A stretch of 35,068 bases of DNA from a virus. The stretch spans positions 1 through 35,068 of IMG/VR virus record IMGVR_UViG_3300024503_000207. One strand, given 5' to 3'. How positions within the stretch are numbered: the first letter of the stretch is position 1; each line of letters begins with the position of its first letter. A program made the position numbers and the translations under genes. A model generated the notes under the pieces. It was not told where the DNA came from, did not search any database, and saw only the letters and a list, made by a program, of their open reading frames with translations. Shown piece after piece: positions 17,107 through 25,771 of this stretch.

Positions 17107-18523
17107 TATAAAAGGCAACGAGTTGAAAGAAATAAATGGCAAGTATGAATCTAGATACTTTGCCGACGCTGACTACGTTCAAAAAAAACTTAATGAAGTA
17201 AGTCCTAGTTTTTGTTTGGCTAAATGGTATAATGTTAGTATACATATTCCTACAGGTAAGACACACAGTTGTTACCATCCTAGAGCACATCAAGTTCCAT
17301 TAGAAGAAATACGTATTGATGTTAGTGCATTGCATAATACAAAGTATAAAAAAGAACAACGAAAGTTAATGTTAGAGGGAACTCGTCCTAACGAATGCGA
17401 ATTTTGTTGGCAAATTGAAGATAGTGGAACACAGTTAAGTGATCGTGCTTACCGTAGCAAGGATGTGTGGGAAGATGGTTTAATTGATGAAGCACAGTTA
17501 ATAGGCTACTTGGGTAATTCTAATCCAAGATATGTCGAAGTTAATTTTAACCAAGCCTGTAATTTTAAATGTAGTTATTGCAGTCCTCATCTATCTACTG
17601 CCTGGCATAAAGACGTTCAAGCAAATGGAGCATTTATTTTAAAGGATAGATGGCACAATGATATCAATTGGATGAAAAGTCTTAATATTGATAATGGTCC
17701 TGATAATCCCTATTTGTTAGCATTCTGGGAATGGTTGCCTCAAATATACCCAACACTACATACTTTCCGTATGACTGGCGGCGAGCCGCTAATGGACAAG
17801 AACACATTTCGTATGTTTGATTACGTTAAAGAACATCCTAAAAAAGATTTACATTTAAGTATAACTAGTAATTGTTGTCCACCTGGCGATCAGTGGAAAA
17901 AGTTTATGACAAGTCTTAAAGAAATTACTGATGCAAACGCCATTGATCATTTTATGTTATATTGTTCTTTAGATTCTTGGGGAGAACAAGCAGAATATAT
18001 TCGCAACGGGATGGATTTTAATTTACTGTATAACAACGTATGTGATTATTTGCAAAATAGTGAAAAACATAGTTTAACATTTATTATTACTTTTAATGTG
18101 TTAAGTTATACAGGATTTTATAACTACATTGAAAATATTCTTAAATTGAGAAAACAATTTAATAAAGGTCGTCAATTAATTTGGTTTGATGTTCCTCAAT
18201 TAATGGATCCTGATTTTTTAAATCCTAAATTAATGCCTGAACTAGTTTCTGAATTAGAGCGAACAATTGACTTTATGAAATACAATCCGGAAACACGTTG
18301 GAATGAATTTAAAGGATTTAGTGATTTTGAAATCAGTAAAGTTCAACGATTAGTTGATTGGATTAAATCGAATACAGGATTTAATACAGAGACAGCTAAA
18401 GAAAATTTTTATTTATTTTTTAGCCAGCACGACGAGCGAAGAGGTACAAATTTTTTAAATACATTTCCAGAACTAACTAATTTTTGGAAACAATGCGAGG
18501 CAATATGCAAGAAAGTAGAGTGA
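17090..18523 (+). CDS. Radical SAM enzyme with N-terminal twitch-type Cys motif, 477 aa
   Basis: The radical SAM cluster site is Cys157-x3-Cys161-x2-Cys164 (ACNFKCSYCSP), followed by MTGGEPLMD, the SAM-binding GGEP motif. Before it, FCLAKW, SCYHPRAHQVP and NECEFCWQIED supply Cys42, Cys61, Cys103 and Cys106, the layout of a 'twitch' domain that can hold an auxiliary iron-sulphur cluster. The C-terminal ERRGTNFLNTFPEL segment recurs in the next gene. The substrate is unknown; related SPASM/twitch enzymes mostly modify peptides or proteins, some act on small molecules or sugars. The start is a GTG preceded by AAAGGA at good spacing, inside the previous gene. Confidence 0.85.
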   Translation: MEYNRNIKGNELKEINGKYESRYFADADYVQKKLNEVSPSFCLAKWYNVSIHIPTGKTHSCYHPRAHQVPLEEIRIDVSALHNTKYKKEQRKLMLEGTRPNECEFCWQIEDSGTQLSDRAYRSKDVWEDGLIDEAQLIGYLGNSNPRYVEVNFNQACNFKCSYCSPHLSTAWHKDVQANGAFILKDRWHNDINWMKSLNIDNGPDNPYLLAFWEWLPQIYPTLHTFRMTGGEPLMDKNTFRMFDYVKEHPKKDLHLSITSNCCPPGDQWKKFMTSLKEITDANAIDHFMLYCSLDSWGEQAEYIRNGMDFNLLYNNVCDYLQNSEKHSLTFIITFNVLSYTGFYNYIENILKLRKQFNKGRQLIWFDVPQLMDPDFLNPKLMPELVSELERTIDFMKYNPETRWNEFKGFSDFEISKVQRLVDWIKSNTGFNTETAKENFYLFFSQHDERRGTNFLNTFPELTNFWKQCEAICKKVE

Positions 18524-19866
18524 CATTTATTAAAAATGTTCGAGATAGATTAAACAAAGTAGGTGAAGGGTTTTGTGCAATGAAATGGTTGCACCAAACT
18601 TTATATCTGCACACAGGCGATAACCATAGTTGTTATCATCCACGTCCACACCATATACCATTAGATGAAATAGCAATTGATCCTAGTGCATTACATAATA
18701 CAAAATGGAAAATGCAACAAAGAAAAACAATGTTAGAAGGTGGAAGACCGGAAGAATGTTACTATTGTTGGAACATAGAGGATCTACCAGGCGAACATAT
18801 TAGTGATCGAATGATACATAGCTCTAGTGATTTTTCAGAACCATTGATAGAATCGTTAGCAGAATTGCCGTGGGATGCTCCTATCAATCCGCGGTATCTA
18901 GAGGTCAGCTTTGGTAACGGTTGTAACTATCGTTGCGGATATTGCTGTCCACAAGCTAGTACAATGTGGATGGAAGAAATTAAAAAACACGGCAATTACG
19001 ACCTAACATATAATCAATACGGAATTGAATTTTTAGAACACGGAACATACTATGGACCTAAAGATGAAAATCCCTACATTGAAGCATTTTGGAAATGGTG
19101 GCCTAGTTTACGTAAAGACCTTCATACACTTCGTATTACTGGCGGAGAACCGTTAATGAATCCAGGAGCAATGAAATTTTTTGATTTGCTAGAAGATGAA
19201 CCAGCCCCCCATTTAGAAATTACTCTAAACAGTAATTTAGGAGTTACCTTTGATAGAGTTGATAGATTAATTACTCGAGTTACTAGTTTAGTTAAACAAA
19301 AGAAAATTCGTAAATTTAGTTTTTTTACTAGTATTGATAGTTGGGGCGAACAAGCAGAATATATGCGCACAGGGTTAAAATGCGACCACTGGGAACGCAA
19401 TATGATTGAAGTTATTAAAGCTGGTGCAACTGTTAATTTAATGTGTACCTATAATGTTTTATGTGTGACTAATTTTCAAAAGTTATTACATAAGGTAATT
19501 GAATGGCGTGAAAAGTTTGGATTTGAATCAGTATCCTTTGATACACCGTACCTAAAAGAACCTCCTCACTGGATGATTAACATACTTCCAACAGAGTTTA
19601 TTAAATATCAAGAAGAAACATTACAATTTATTTTAGATAATAAACAATGGTTCACAGATGTTGAGTATGAAAAAATGTTAAGGGTAACTGATTATATGAA
19701 AGAGAACCCAGTTAGTCCTGAAAAAATAAAACAAGGTCAGAGAGATTTTTATTCATTTTTTACAGAAAACGATAAAAGATTAGGAACAAGTTTATTAAAA
19801 ACATTTCCTGAATATACAGAATTCTACAATTACTGTAAAACAATTTATGACAACTATGATAACTGA
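18505..19866 (+). CDS. Radical SAM enzyme with N-terminal twitch-type Cys motif, 453 aa
   Basis: Close paralogue of the previous gene: FCAMKW, SCYHPRPHHIP and CYYCWNIED (Cys24, Cys43, Cys85, Cys88) precede the cluster site Cys140-x3-Cys144-x2-Cys147 (GCNYRCGYCCP), then ITGGEPLMNP. SIDSWGEQAEYMRTGL has an almost identical counterpart in the upstream protein. I chose the ATG at 18505 because GAGG lies five bases before it; TTG 18484 and ATG 18493 are upstream alternatives. The start is 19 bases inside the previous gene. A duplicated pair implies two related substrates, two steps on one substrate, or a heterodimer; the sequence cannot choose. Confidence 0.85.
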   Translation: MQESRVTFIKNVRDRLNKVGEGFCAMKWLHQTLYLHTGDNHSCYHPRPHHIPLDEIAIDPSALHNTKWKMQQRKTMLEGGRPEECYYCWNIEDLPGEHISDRMIHSSSDFSEPLIESLAELPWDAPINPRYLEVSFGNGCNYRCGYCCPQASTMWMEEIKKHGNYDLTYNQYGIEFLEHGTYYGPKDENPYIEAFWKWWPSLRKDLHTLRITGGEPLMNPGAMKFFDLLEDEPAPHLEITLNSNLGVTFDRVDRLITRVTSLVKQKKIRKFSFFTSIDSWGEQAEYMRTGLKCDHWERNMIEVIKAGATVNLMCTYNVLCVTNFQKLLHKVIEWREKFGFESVSFDTPYLKEPPHWMINILPTEFIKYQEETLQFILDNKQWFTDVEYEKMLRVTDYMKENPVSPEKIKQGQRDFYSFFTENDKRLGTSLLKTFPEYTEFYNYCKTIYDNYDN

Positions 19867-21079
19867 AAAAAATAAAAACTCTTGGTGTGTAAATGCGTTT
19901 CACGCAATGAGTGCCAACAATGATGGCAGTACAAAAATGTGCTGTATGATTGTAGATTCTTATCAAAATTTAATGTTTTTTCCTAATAAATTAATGATTG
20001 GTAAAACATCTATCCAAGAAAATTTTAACAATAAAATAGCTGAAAAAATTAGAAATAATCTAGATAAAGGCGTTCGCGATCCGGCTTGTAAATTTTGTTG
20101 GGAAGAAGAAGATGGCGGCAGAAAAAGCAAACGTCAACGAGATAATGATCGATACTTTCACGAAATAGAATGGCGCGATCGAACTCCCTATACTGGCCTG
20201 GCAAAATTTGAATTAAATCTAGGAAACACCTGTAACATTAAATGCAGAACGTGCCATCCTTCTATTAGTTCTTTATGGATGAAAGAAGCCTATGACTTAG
20301 ATCATAGTAGCAAAATGTCTTATAAGGAATATAGCGAAGGGATGAAGAAATATCATCAACAATACGATGAAGACAGTCCATTTTGGGATGACCTTGCTAA
20401 TAATTTAGAAACAATAAAACAGTTTGATTTTTATGGCGGCGAACCGTTCCTGAGCAAGAAGATGTGGGAAATATTACGTATTTGTGTCGACAAGGGTTAT
20501 GCAAAAGATATAGAGTTGCATTATAATACAAATGGAACCACCTGGCCAAAAGAAACAGAATTATGGCAGCATTTTAAATATATTAATCTAAGTTTTAGTA
20601 TTGACGGAATTGGAGAACAATTCGAATATATGAGATTTCCAGCCAATTGGAATGAAGTTTGTATTAATATGCAACAGGCAAGATCTTATAAAGATACATA
20701 CAAAAATATGTCCATTAGTTGGTGTATTACCTTAAGTTCTATTAACATATTTTACCTTCCTAACATTTTAAATGAATATTATAAATCTTACCCTGACCTA
20801 GGAGTTTATCTAAATTTAGTACACGGCCCAGAACATTTTAATATTGGTAAAATGCCAGACAATGTTAAAGAAGAAGTAATATCTAGATTAGAAAAAATTC
20901 CAAAAGAATACGTAAGTGCGTGGTATCAAATTCCTGGAATCATTGGATTTATTAAAAACGGTAAATTTAAAGATGCTGTTTGGCAAACATTTATTTCAAC
21001 AATAAAAAAACATGACCAGTACAGAAATCAAGAATTTTCAAAGGTATTTCCTGAGTATTCGAAAATAATAGGTATGTAA
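19847..21079 (+). CDS. Radical SAM enzyme, twitch-type, 410 aa
   Basis: Third radical SAM gene, more distant from the first two. The cluster site is Cys129-x3-Cys133-x2-Cys136 (TCNIKCRTCHP), followed by DFYGGEPFLSKKMW. The N-terminal part has SWCVNAFHAM, MCCMI and CKFCWEEEDGG (Cys14, Cys32, Cys33, Cys81, Cys84), consistent with an auxiliary cluster. SIDGIGEQFEYMRFP matches the position of SIDSWGEQAEYMR in its neighbour. The substrate is unknown. The ATG at 19847 is inside the previous gene; an ATG at 19856 is equally possible, and neither has a strong ribosome site. Confidence 0.85.
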   Translation: MTTMITEKNKNSWCVNAFHAMSANNDGSTKMCCMIVDSYQNLMFFPNKLMIGKTSIQENFNNKIAEKIRNNLDKGVRDPACKFCWEEEDGGRKSKRQRDNDRYFHEIEWRDRTPYTGLAKFELNLGNTCNIKCRTCHPSISSLWMKEAYDLDHSSKMSYKEYSEGMKKYHQQYDEDSPFWDDLANNLETIKQFDFYGGEPFLSKKMWEILRICVDKGYAKDIELHYNTNGTTWPKETELWQHFKYINLSFSIDGIGEQFEYMRFPANWNEVCINMQQARSYKDTYKNMSISWCITLSSINIFYLPNILNEYYKSYPDLGVYLNLVHGPEHFNIGKMPDNVKEEVISRLEKIPKEYVSAWYQIPGIIGFIKNGKFKDAVWQTFISTIKKHDQYRNQEFSKVFPEYSKIIGM

Positions 21080-21080
21080 T

Positions 21081-22334
21081 ATGAACTTTTGGAATTTTAA
21101 TGAACTAACTCAGATGCACATAGAATTGACTAATGCTTGCAATGCTGCTTGTCCTATGTGCGTAAGATTTTATAATAATAGTCCTTTGACACGGCCCGAT
21201 CTAGAAATAGGTCAAATAACATTAGAACAATTTAAAAAATATTTTCCTCCTGAAATTATTCAACGTTGTAGTTTAATATTATTTTGTGGTGTACACGGGG
21301 ATCCTTGTGTTGCTAGAGATATGTACGAAATATGTGAATATATAGATTCTGTAAATCCTAATATTTCTGTTAGAGTCAACACAAATGGCGGAATGCGCAG
21401 ATCTATCTGGTGGGAAAAATTAGGAAAATTATTTTCTAAACATCCTTGGAGCAGTTCAAATTATTGGTCAGTTACATTTAGCATAGACGGTCTTGAAGAT
21501 ACTAATCACATTTATAGACGAAATGTTGATTGGAAAATTCTTATGGAAAATGCAGAATCGTTTATTAATGCTGGTGGTCCTGCTATATGGGATTTCCTTA
21601 TTTTTAAACACAACGAACATCAGATAATTGAAGCAAAACGTTTTTCTGAAAAGATGGGTTTTAAAGAGTTTGTTCCTAAAAAAGCACTAGGCGTTGACAA
21701 CGGAACAGAGCTAGTACATTTGGTAGCTCTTAATAAAGAAGGAGAACTTGATTATACTATAGAAGCTCCTGTTGATCCAAAAAATAGAAATTTAGAAAAT
21801 CCAACAGGTGTATCTCCAATAAAATATTATCCTTTTAAAATAGATAACTATCGATCATTAAAAGAAACAAAATCTACCGGTAAAGATTTTCAAAATCAAG
21901 TGTTAACTGTTTACGAAGATAAAATTTTAAAAACTGATAATACAAAATATGACGGGTGCAAAATTAATTGCAAATCAAAAGTTTGGACAAATGGAAAAAA
22001 AGAAATATTTGTTGATAATTTTGGTCGAGTAATGCCTTGTTGTTATATTGGTACTCGATTAAATGGATTATATTCAGAAGCAGCAACATTGCAATTACAT
22101 AAACATATGAATGATTACGGATGGGATAAGTTTGATCTAAATATTCATTCGTTAGAAGAAATTTTATCAAGTGGACATTTAGATCGTGTATTTGCAGATA
22201 GTTGGTCTAAGGACACTATTAAAGATGGAAAATTACTTTATTGCTCTGAAACCTGTGGCGTTCATAGCAGTATTGATAGAATTTTTACTCACGAAATAAT
22301 TAAAGAAAATCCAAGATGGGCAAAAACTGTATGA
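21081..22334 (+). CDS. Radical SAM enzyme with C-terminal SPASM-like Cys cluster, 417 aa
   Basis: The cluster site is near the start: Cys20-x3-Cys24-x2-Cys27 in ELTNACNAACPMCVRF. Unlike the three genes before it, the extra cysteines are in the C-terminal third (KYDGCKINCKSKVW, then VMPCCYIG and YCSETCGVH), as in SPASM domains, which bind auxiliary iron-sulphur clusters. SIDGLEDTNHIYRRN is a typical post-core radical SAM segment. So the cassette ends with an enzyme of a different architecture, suggesting a separate step. It starts one base after the previous stop and shares ATGA with the next gene. Confidence 0.85.
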   Translation: MNFWNFNELTQMHIELTNACNAACPMCVRFYNNSPLTRPDLEIGQITLEQFKKYFPPEIIQRCSLILFCGVHGDPCVARDMYEICEYIDSVNPNISVRVNTNGGMRRSIWWEKLGKLFSKHPWSSSNYWSVTFSIDGLEDTNHIYRRNVDWKILMENAESFINAGGPAIWDFLIFKHNEHQIIEAKRFSEKMGFKEFVPKKALGVDNGTELVHLVALNKEGELDYTIEAPVDPKNRNLENPTGVSPIKYYPFKIDNYRSLKETKSTGKDFQNQVLTVYEDKILKTDNTKYDGCKINCKSKVWTNGKKEIFVDNFGRVMPCCYIGTRLNGLYSEAATLQLHKHMNDYGWDKFDLNIHSLEEILSSGHLDRVFADSWSKDTIKDGKLLYCSETCGVHSSIDRIFTHEIIKENPRWAKTV

Positions 22335-23911
22335 GTTTAGAAATATTATATTCTGGTCAAGTTAGGTTTGCAGAAGCTGCTAAACGTCAAGCAGAATGTT
22401 TTAAAGATGTAAATCACAATAATATTTTTAGCGTACTTGATTATCTGCAAGATTCGCATTCATCTCTTTCATTAAAATCTACTCATATGATAGAGGAAGA
22501 TAAAACTTTTGAATTTGCATTAGACCACTTAAAAAACAAATTAAAACCTACTGTTGTCGATGTCTACAATAGGAGTCATTTGGTAGAATGGTATAAGTCT
22601 GCATACAAGGTCAGTGAAGAAGATAATTACAAAGTTTTTTATATTCAGCATATATATTCTTTTATACAAGGATTAAAAAAAACTAAATCCGAAGTTGTAA
22701 TATCAATTACAACTGATTTAATAGTTGAAGGTGATATTAATGCATTTTTAAAAAATGTAACTCAAGATAAACCAAAAGTTTGGGTACATAGACATTCAGA
22801 TTTAATTACTCCTCACGTTATAGCTTTAAACAGGCCTGCAATAGATACTATATGCCAACGCGGAGATGAATTTTTAAATAATTTTTTTAATCTGTATTCT
22901 AACTCAGAATGGGAGAGATCGGAAAAAATATGGGAATTATTGTTTGAATTTTGTAATATTGAATTTAATAGTTTGTCAAATATATATCAATGTAAAATAA
23001 GACCTCTTATGACAATTAATGATGTAGACAAATCAATAAATCAATTGTCGATGATGTTTAAAAATTGGAGACAATACAAAGATATAAGCACAAATAGATC
23101 AAATTTTAAATTTGAAAAATCTAAAGTAACGAGAATTGTTGCATATGGTTGTAGTTATACAGCCGGAGATGAATTTTTAGATTATCAATTAAATCCCGAT
23201 GCAGAAAAAATTAAAAGAGAAAAAGGAATAGAAGCTTGGTTTAAAATAAAAGAATCTTATGATCCTTTATTAAGAAAAAAACTAATAGAAAAACAAAAAT
23301 TATTAGCTTGGCCTGCAATATTAGCAAATAAATTGCAGGTAGAATTATCTAATAGATCTGAAGGAGCAAATTCTCTTCCTAATATTTTGTATCAAATTGA
23401 ACATGATATTTCAGAAGGTCTAATATCTGATACTGATTTAGTCTTTGTAGGATTGACTTCTATTGAGCGTTCTATATATTTTGGCAAACAGAAATCAAAA
23501 GCGGTATTATTAAAAATGAAAGAGCAATTTCCTTTACACCTTCAAGATTATCAAGCGCCTATAATAGAATTTAAAAATGCTATGTATATGTTTTATTTCT
23601 ATTATCTATGTTGGTCTCGATTAATACAAATATCAGAAAAAAATTTAAACAACAAACTGTTAATTGTTCCTTGCATAAACGACGGAGGTTATAAACATTT
23701 TAAAGCTTCTTTTGAAGAGTATTTCAAAAAAGATATTGCTAGAATGCAACAAGAATGTTTATCACATCCTTCTTTTATTACAGATAAAAATCTCTATGAT
23801 TTTGTAAATGATAAATCTACCGAAATTCACGGATGCGGACATCCTACTCAAATAGTACACAATAGATTTGTTGAGAATATTTTAAAAGTTTTAAAAGATT
23901 CCGTTAGTTGA
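22331..23911 (+). CDS. Two-domain protein with C-terminal SGNH-hydrolase-like domain, 526 aa
   Basis: The C-terminal half begins with VTRIVAYGCSYTAGDEF, which fits the block I G-x-S of SGNH/GDSL-like hydrolases (Ser275); a late HGCGHPTQIVHNRF segment could give the catalytic His. Such domains in glycan pathways are often O-acetyl esterases or transferases. The N-terminal ~250 residues (LEILYSGQVRFAEAAKRQ, VFYIQHIYSFIQGLKK, VISITTDLIVEGD) faintly resemble GT-A-like sugar-processing domains, with weak support. I chose the ATG at 22331 because it overlaps the upstream stop as ATGA; an ATG at 22316 would add five residues. Last gene of the cassette, meeting a convergent gene. Confidence 0.65.
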   Translation: MSLEILYSGQVRFAEAAKRQAECFKDVNHNNIFSVLDYLQDSHSSLSLKSTHMIEEDKTFEFALDHLKNKLKPTVVDVYNRSHLVEWYKSAYKVSEEDNYKVFYIQHIYSFIQGLKKTKSEVVISITTDLIVEGDINAFLKNVTQDKPKVWVHRHSDLITPHVIALNRPAIDTICQRGDEFLNNFFNLYSNSEWERSEKIWELLFEFCNIEFNSLSNIYQCKIRPLMTINDVDKSINQLSMMFKNWRQYKDISTNRSNFKFEKSKVTRIVAYGCSYTAGDEFLDYQLNPDAEKIKREKGIEAWFKIKESYDPLLRKKLIEKQKLLAWPAILANKLQVELSNRSEGANSLPNILYQIEHDISEGLISDTDLVFVGLTSIERSIYFGKQKSKAVLLKMKEQFPLHLQDYQAPIIEFKNAMYMFYFYYLCWSRLIQISEKNLNNKLLIVPCINDGGYKHFKASFEEYFKKDIARMQQECLSHPSFITDKNLYDFVNDKSTEIHGCGHPTQIVHNRFVENILKVLKDSVS

Positions 23912-24196
23912 ATCTTTGATATCTTTTTTTAATTTATCGATATCGACTTTAAAATCTATTTTTTTAATTTCTTCTTTATATTCTTGCAGCGTATTAATTA
24001 ATGTGTCTGCAATTGATTCTGGAGTTTGTTTTACTAATTCTGTTTTAATGTCAATCTCCCATACTCTGCCATCGCTAAATTCTAGATGTATTAATTCTAG
24101 ATAAGCGACTGGCATAGTATTCATATAGAGATCTTCAAAGACCTCTGGCCACTCTTTTATTAAGTGGCGTGGAGGCTTAAACAACGGATTAGGCAT
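23891..24196 (-). CDS. Small conserved phage protein of unknown function, 101 aa
   Basis: Last gene of the leftward arm. The N-terminus has PPRHLIKEWPEVF; the middle is beta-prone (LELIHLEFSDGRVWEIDI); the C-terminus is a charged, probably helical or coiled tail (TLQEYKEEIKKIDFKVDID). No catalytic motif is seen. It starts 8 bases inside the upstream gene and its 3' end overlaps the convergent + strand gene by 21 bases. T4 has a small late-transcription protein, gp33, near RNase H; position and size are compatible but I see no sequence basis for that name. Confidence 0.6.
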   Translation of the reverse strand: MPNPLFKPPRHLIKEWPEVFEDLYMNTMPVAYLELIHLEFSDGRVWEIDIKTELVKQTPESIADTLINTLQEYKEEIKKIDFKVDIDKLKKDIKDSTNGIF

Positions 24197-24842
24197 CGGC
24201 TGATTCTTCTGCCTTCTTGACGGTTTTCTTAGTAGGCGGATCTAGTGAATCTGCTTCACGTCTTAATCTTGCTGCTTCTTTGTACATTGCATCTGCCTGA
24301 CTACGATAAGAACGAGCAATATCTTTATCAGTTAGTGCTTCGTTGGTGCTTGCCTGCGCTCTTAATGGTGCAGGAATATCAGGATCTACAATAGGCTCAG
24401 ATTCTTGTACTGTTTTAGTTGCGGTTTTTTCAGTTTTCTTAGGAGCACCCGAAACGAATGTATACAAATCGTCGATTGAACAATTCTTTTGTTCAGCAAT
24501 TAAAACATTTAATTCAGACAACGCAATACTTGTTGTTGGAGTTGGAGTCATAACAACTGTATCTGTAGCAACCTTGTGTAAACGGTTATCTGCCTGCATT
24601 GCTTGTAGCATTGGGCGACCGTCTGGAAAACTACGCATAAACATAATTTCACCAAATTCAAAAGCATCCTGTGCCTGTGGAGTTTCAACAACTTCCATAA
24701 TAGCGTCGTGATAGCTGTCGGGTAAATTTGCCACAGGTAGTACTAATGCTGTGTTTGCTTCTCCGGGCAATGTTCTAAATACTACAAGAACCTTTGCACC
24801 AGTATTGGCCATTTTGCCAACGTGTTTATATGGACCTGCCAT
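24189..24842 (-). CDS. Conserved phage protein of unknown function, 217 aa
   Basis: Two parts are visible. Residues ~1-125 form a compact domain (KHVGKMANTGAKVLVVFRTLPGE, then NLPDSYHDAIMEVVE and FMRSFPDGRPMLQAM). Residues ~150-217 are Lys/Glu/Ala-rich, with DIARSYRSQADAMYKEAARL, and probably helical, ending in a Lys-rich tail. A GGAGG ribosome site lies just before the ATG. I recall the same domain next to small replication-arm genes in other marine T4-like phages, without function. A DNA-binding or scaffold protein would fit the tail composition, but this is a guess. Confidence 0.65.
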   Translation of the reverse strand: MAGPYKHVGKMANTGAKVLVVFRTLPGEANTALVLPVANLPDSYHDAIMEVVETPQAQDAFEFGEIMFMRSFPDGRPMLQAMQADNRLHKVATDTVVMTPTPTTSIALSELNVLIAEQKNCSIDDLYTFVSGAPKKTEKTATKTVQESEPIVDPDIPAPLRAQASTNEALTDKDIARSYRSQADAMYKEAARLRREADSLDPPTKKTVKKAEESADA

Positions 24843-24844
24843 GA

Positions 24845-25075
24845 TTAAGCCTCCTTTTTAGACACAGCTTCTAAGAAAGCATTCAGTTTGTTAAACACCT
24901 TACCAACTGCTTCTAATTCTGCTGCTTTGAACGCTCCTCTTGTTGTTGCAACTTCGATAATATTTTTTAACGCAGCTAGATCGCTGATATTTAAATCGGG
25001 ACCTTGTGCTGGCTGTTGCACTGGCGCTGCCTCTGGAGCAGCTGGTGCTTCTTGTTTTTGAACTTCGTCTGTCAT
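24845..25075 (-). CDS. Small conserved phage protein, Ala/Pro-rich N-terminus, 76 aa
   Basis: The first ~35 residues are a disordered Ala/Pro/Gln tract (EAPAAPEAAPVQQPAQGP); the rest is a helical domain with DLAALKNIIEVATTRGAF and KVFNKLNAFLEAVSKKEA. I recall this helical part in many marine T4-like phages, function unknown. The start at 25075 has AAGGAG seven bases upstream and overlaps the upstream stop as TAATG; the longer frame from 25099 would add eight residues inside the previous gene and is less likely. Confidence 0.65.
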   Translation of the reverse strand: MTDEVQKQEAPAAPEAAPVQQPAQGPDLNISDLAALKNIIEVATTRGAFKAAELEAVGKVFNKLNAFLEAVSKKEA

Positions 25076-25344
25076 TAGTTTCTCCTTAACATTGGACACG
25101 CTAGAATAAAATAAGTTAATTCTTTTTGATCTTCAAATCCGATATAAAAAGTAGATCGTAAAGAACCGTTTTTATCAATTCCTGGTTGTTTATTGATAAA
25201 ATATCTACCCTTCAATTTTGTTTTGACCCAGTCTTCCAATCCACTAAAAAGTTCATTTTCTGTAACACTGATTTTTTTAAAATGCGGCGGCACAATATGT
25301 ACTTTTCTTTGTTTTAAAACGTCAATAGGATTAAGATCAAACAT
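25075..25344 (-). CDS. Small unknown protein, possibly translated from a leaderless late transcript, 89 aa
   Basis: No family recognised. Motifs are FDLNPIDVLKQRKVHIVPP at the start, LEDWVKTKLKGRYFI in the middle and FYIGFEDQKELTYFILACP near the end. It is soluble and mixed alpha/beta. The only in-frame ATG is at 25344, and it lies just eight bases after a perfect TATAAATA box with no ribosome site between them, so the mRNA would have almost no leader. It joins the downstream gene by TAATG. Confidence 0.6.
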   Translation of the reverse strand: MFDLNPIDVLKQRKVHIVPPHFKKISVTENELFSGLEDWVKTKLKGRYFINKQPGIDKNGSLRSTFYIGFEDQKELTYFILACPMLRRN

Positions 25345-25352
25345 CGTGAAAA

Positions 25353-25360
25353 TATTTATA
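25353..25360 (-). promoter_or_regulatory. late promoter box, perfect TATAAATA
   Basis: Read on the - strand, the box exactly matches the T4 late -10 consensus and lies in the 24-base gap between the stop ending at 25369 and the ATG at 25344. It is the best promoter match I see in the window. By the usual spacing, transcription would begin within about two bases of the start codon. Confidence 0.65.
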
Positions 25361-25368
25361 AGTGTGAG

Positions 25369-25770
25369 TTATTCTGACACTGATTCTTGGCTAAGTCTTT
25401 TTGACAGGGCCTTGTTATGACCCATTTTTCGAATGTCTCCGGAAAATAGATATAGCTCAAAAGCAGATTTTTCTTTCATTACAATAATGTGTTTTTTGTT
25501 GATAAAAAATGGAGAATCTATAAAATTATCTAACCAAATAAGAACCTGCGGTGTGAAAGCAAATTCTTGAGGAAAGTCTATTTTGTATGTTTTTATTTTA
25601 GCATACTCTTCAATAAAATTCAAAGCCTGCTCAGTCAATCTTAAACCGCCAGAATTTTTTGAACGAATGTTCCACCACCAAACGGCCTTATACTTTTTGA
25701 TAGTATCTGGATCAGTTGCTAATCCTGCCGCCTCCAAGAATACCCGTGTATAGGTATCCTTAGTATCCAT
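25369..25770 (-). CDS. Conserved phage protein of unknown function, 133 aa
   Basis: Features include an aromatic segment YKAVWWWNIRSKNSGGLRLT near residues 26-45, a helical stretch LTEQALNFIEEYAKI, and a C-terminal half with FTPQVLIWLDNFIDSPFFI and a basic end. The layout (SGGLRLTEQ followed by helices) recalls winged-helix or DNA-binding folds, but this is only an impression. GAGG precedes the ATG, which follows the upstream stop by one base. Probably part of the late, replication-proximal block with its neighbours. Confidence 0.6.
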   Translation of the reverse strand: MDTKDTYTRVFLEAAGLATDPDTIKKYKAVWWWNIRSKNSGGLRLTEQALNFIEEYAKIKTYKIDFPQEFAFTPQVLIWLDNFIDSPFFINKKHIIVMKEKSAFELYLFSGDIRKMGHNKALSKRLSQESVSE

Positions 25771-25771
25771 A

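Noticed and set aside
24343-24711. Long open frame on the + strand (122 codons) opposite the 217-aa gene
   Set aside because: Antisense shadow of a gene with a strong GGAGG ribosome site and family-like sequence; its own Cys/Ser-rich translation looks random.
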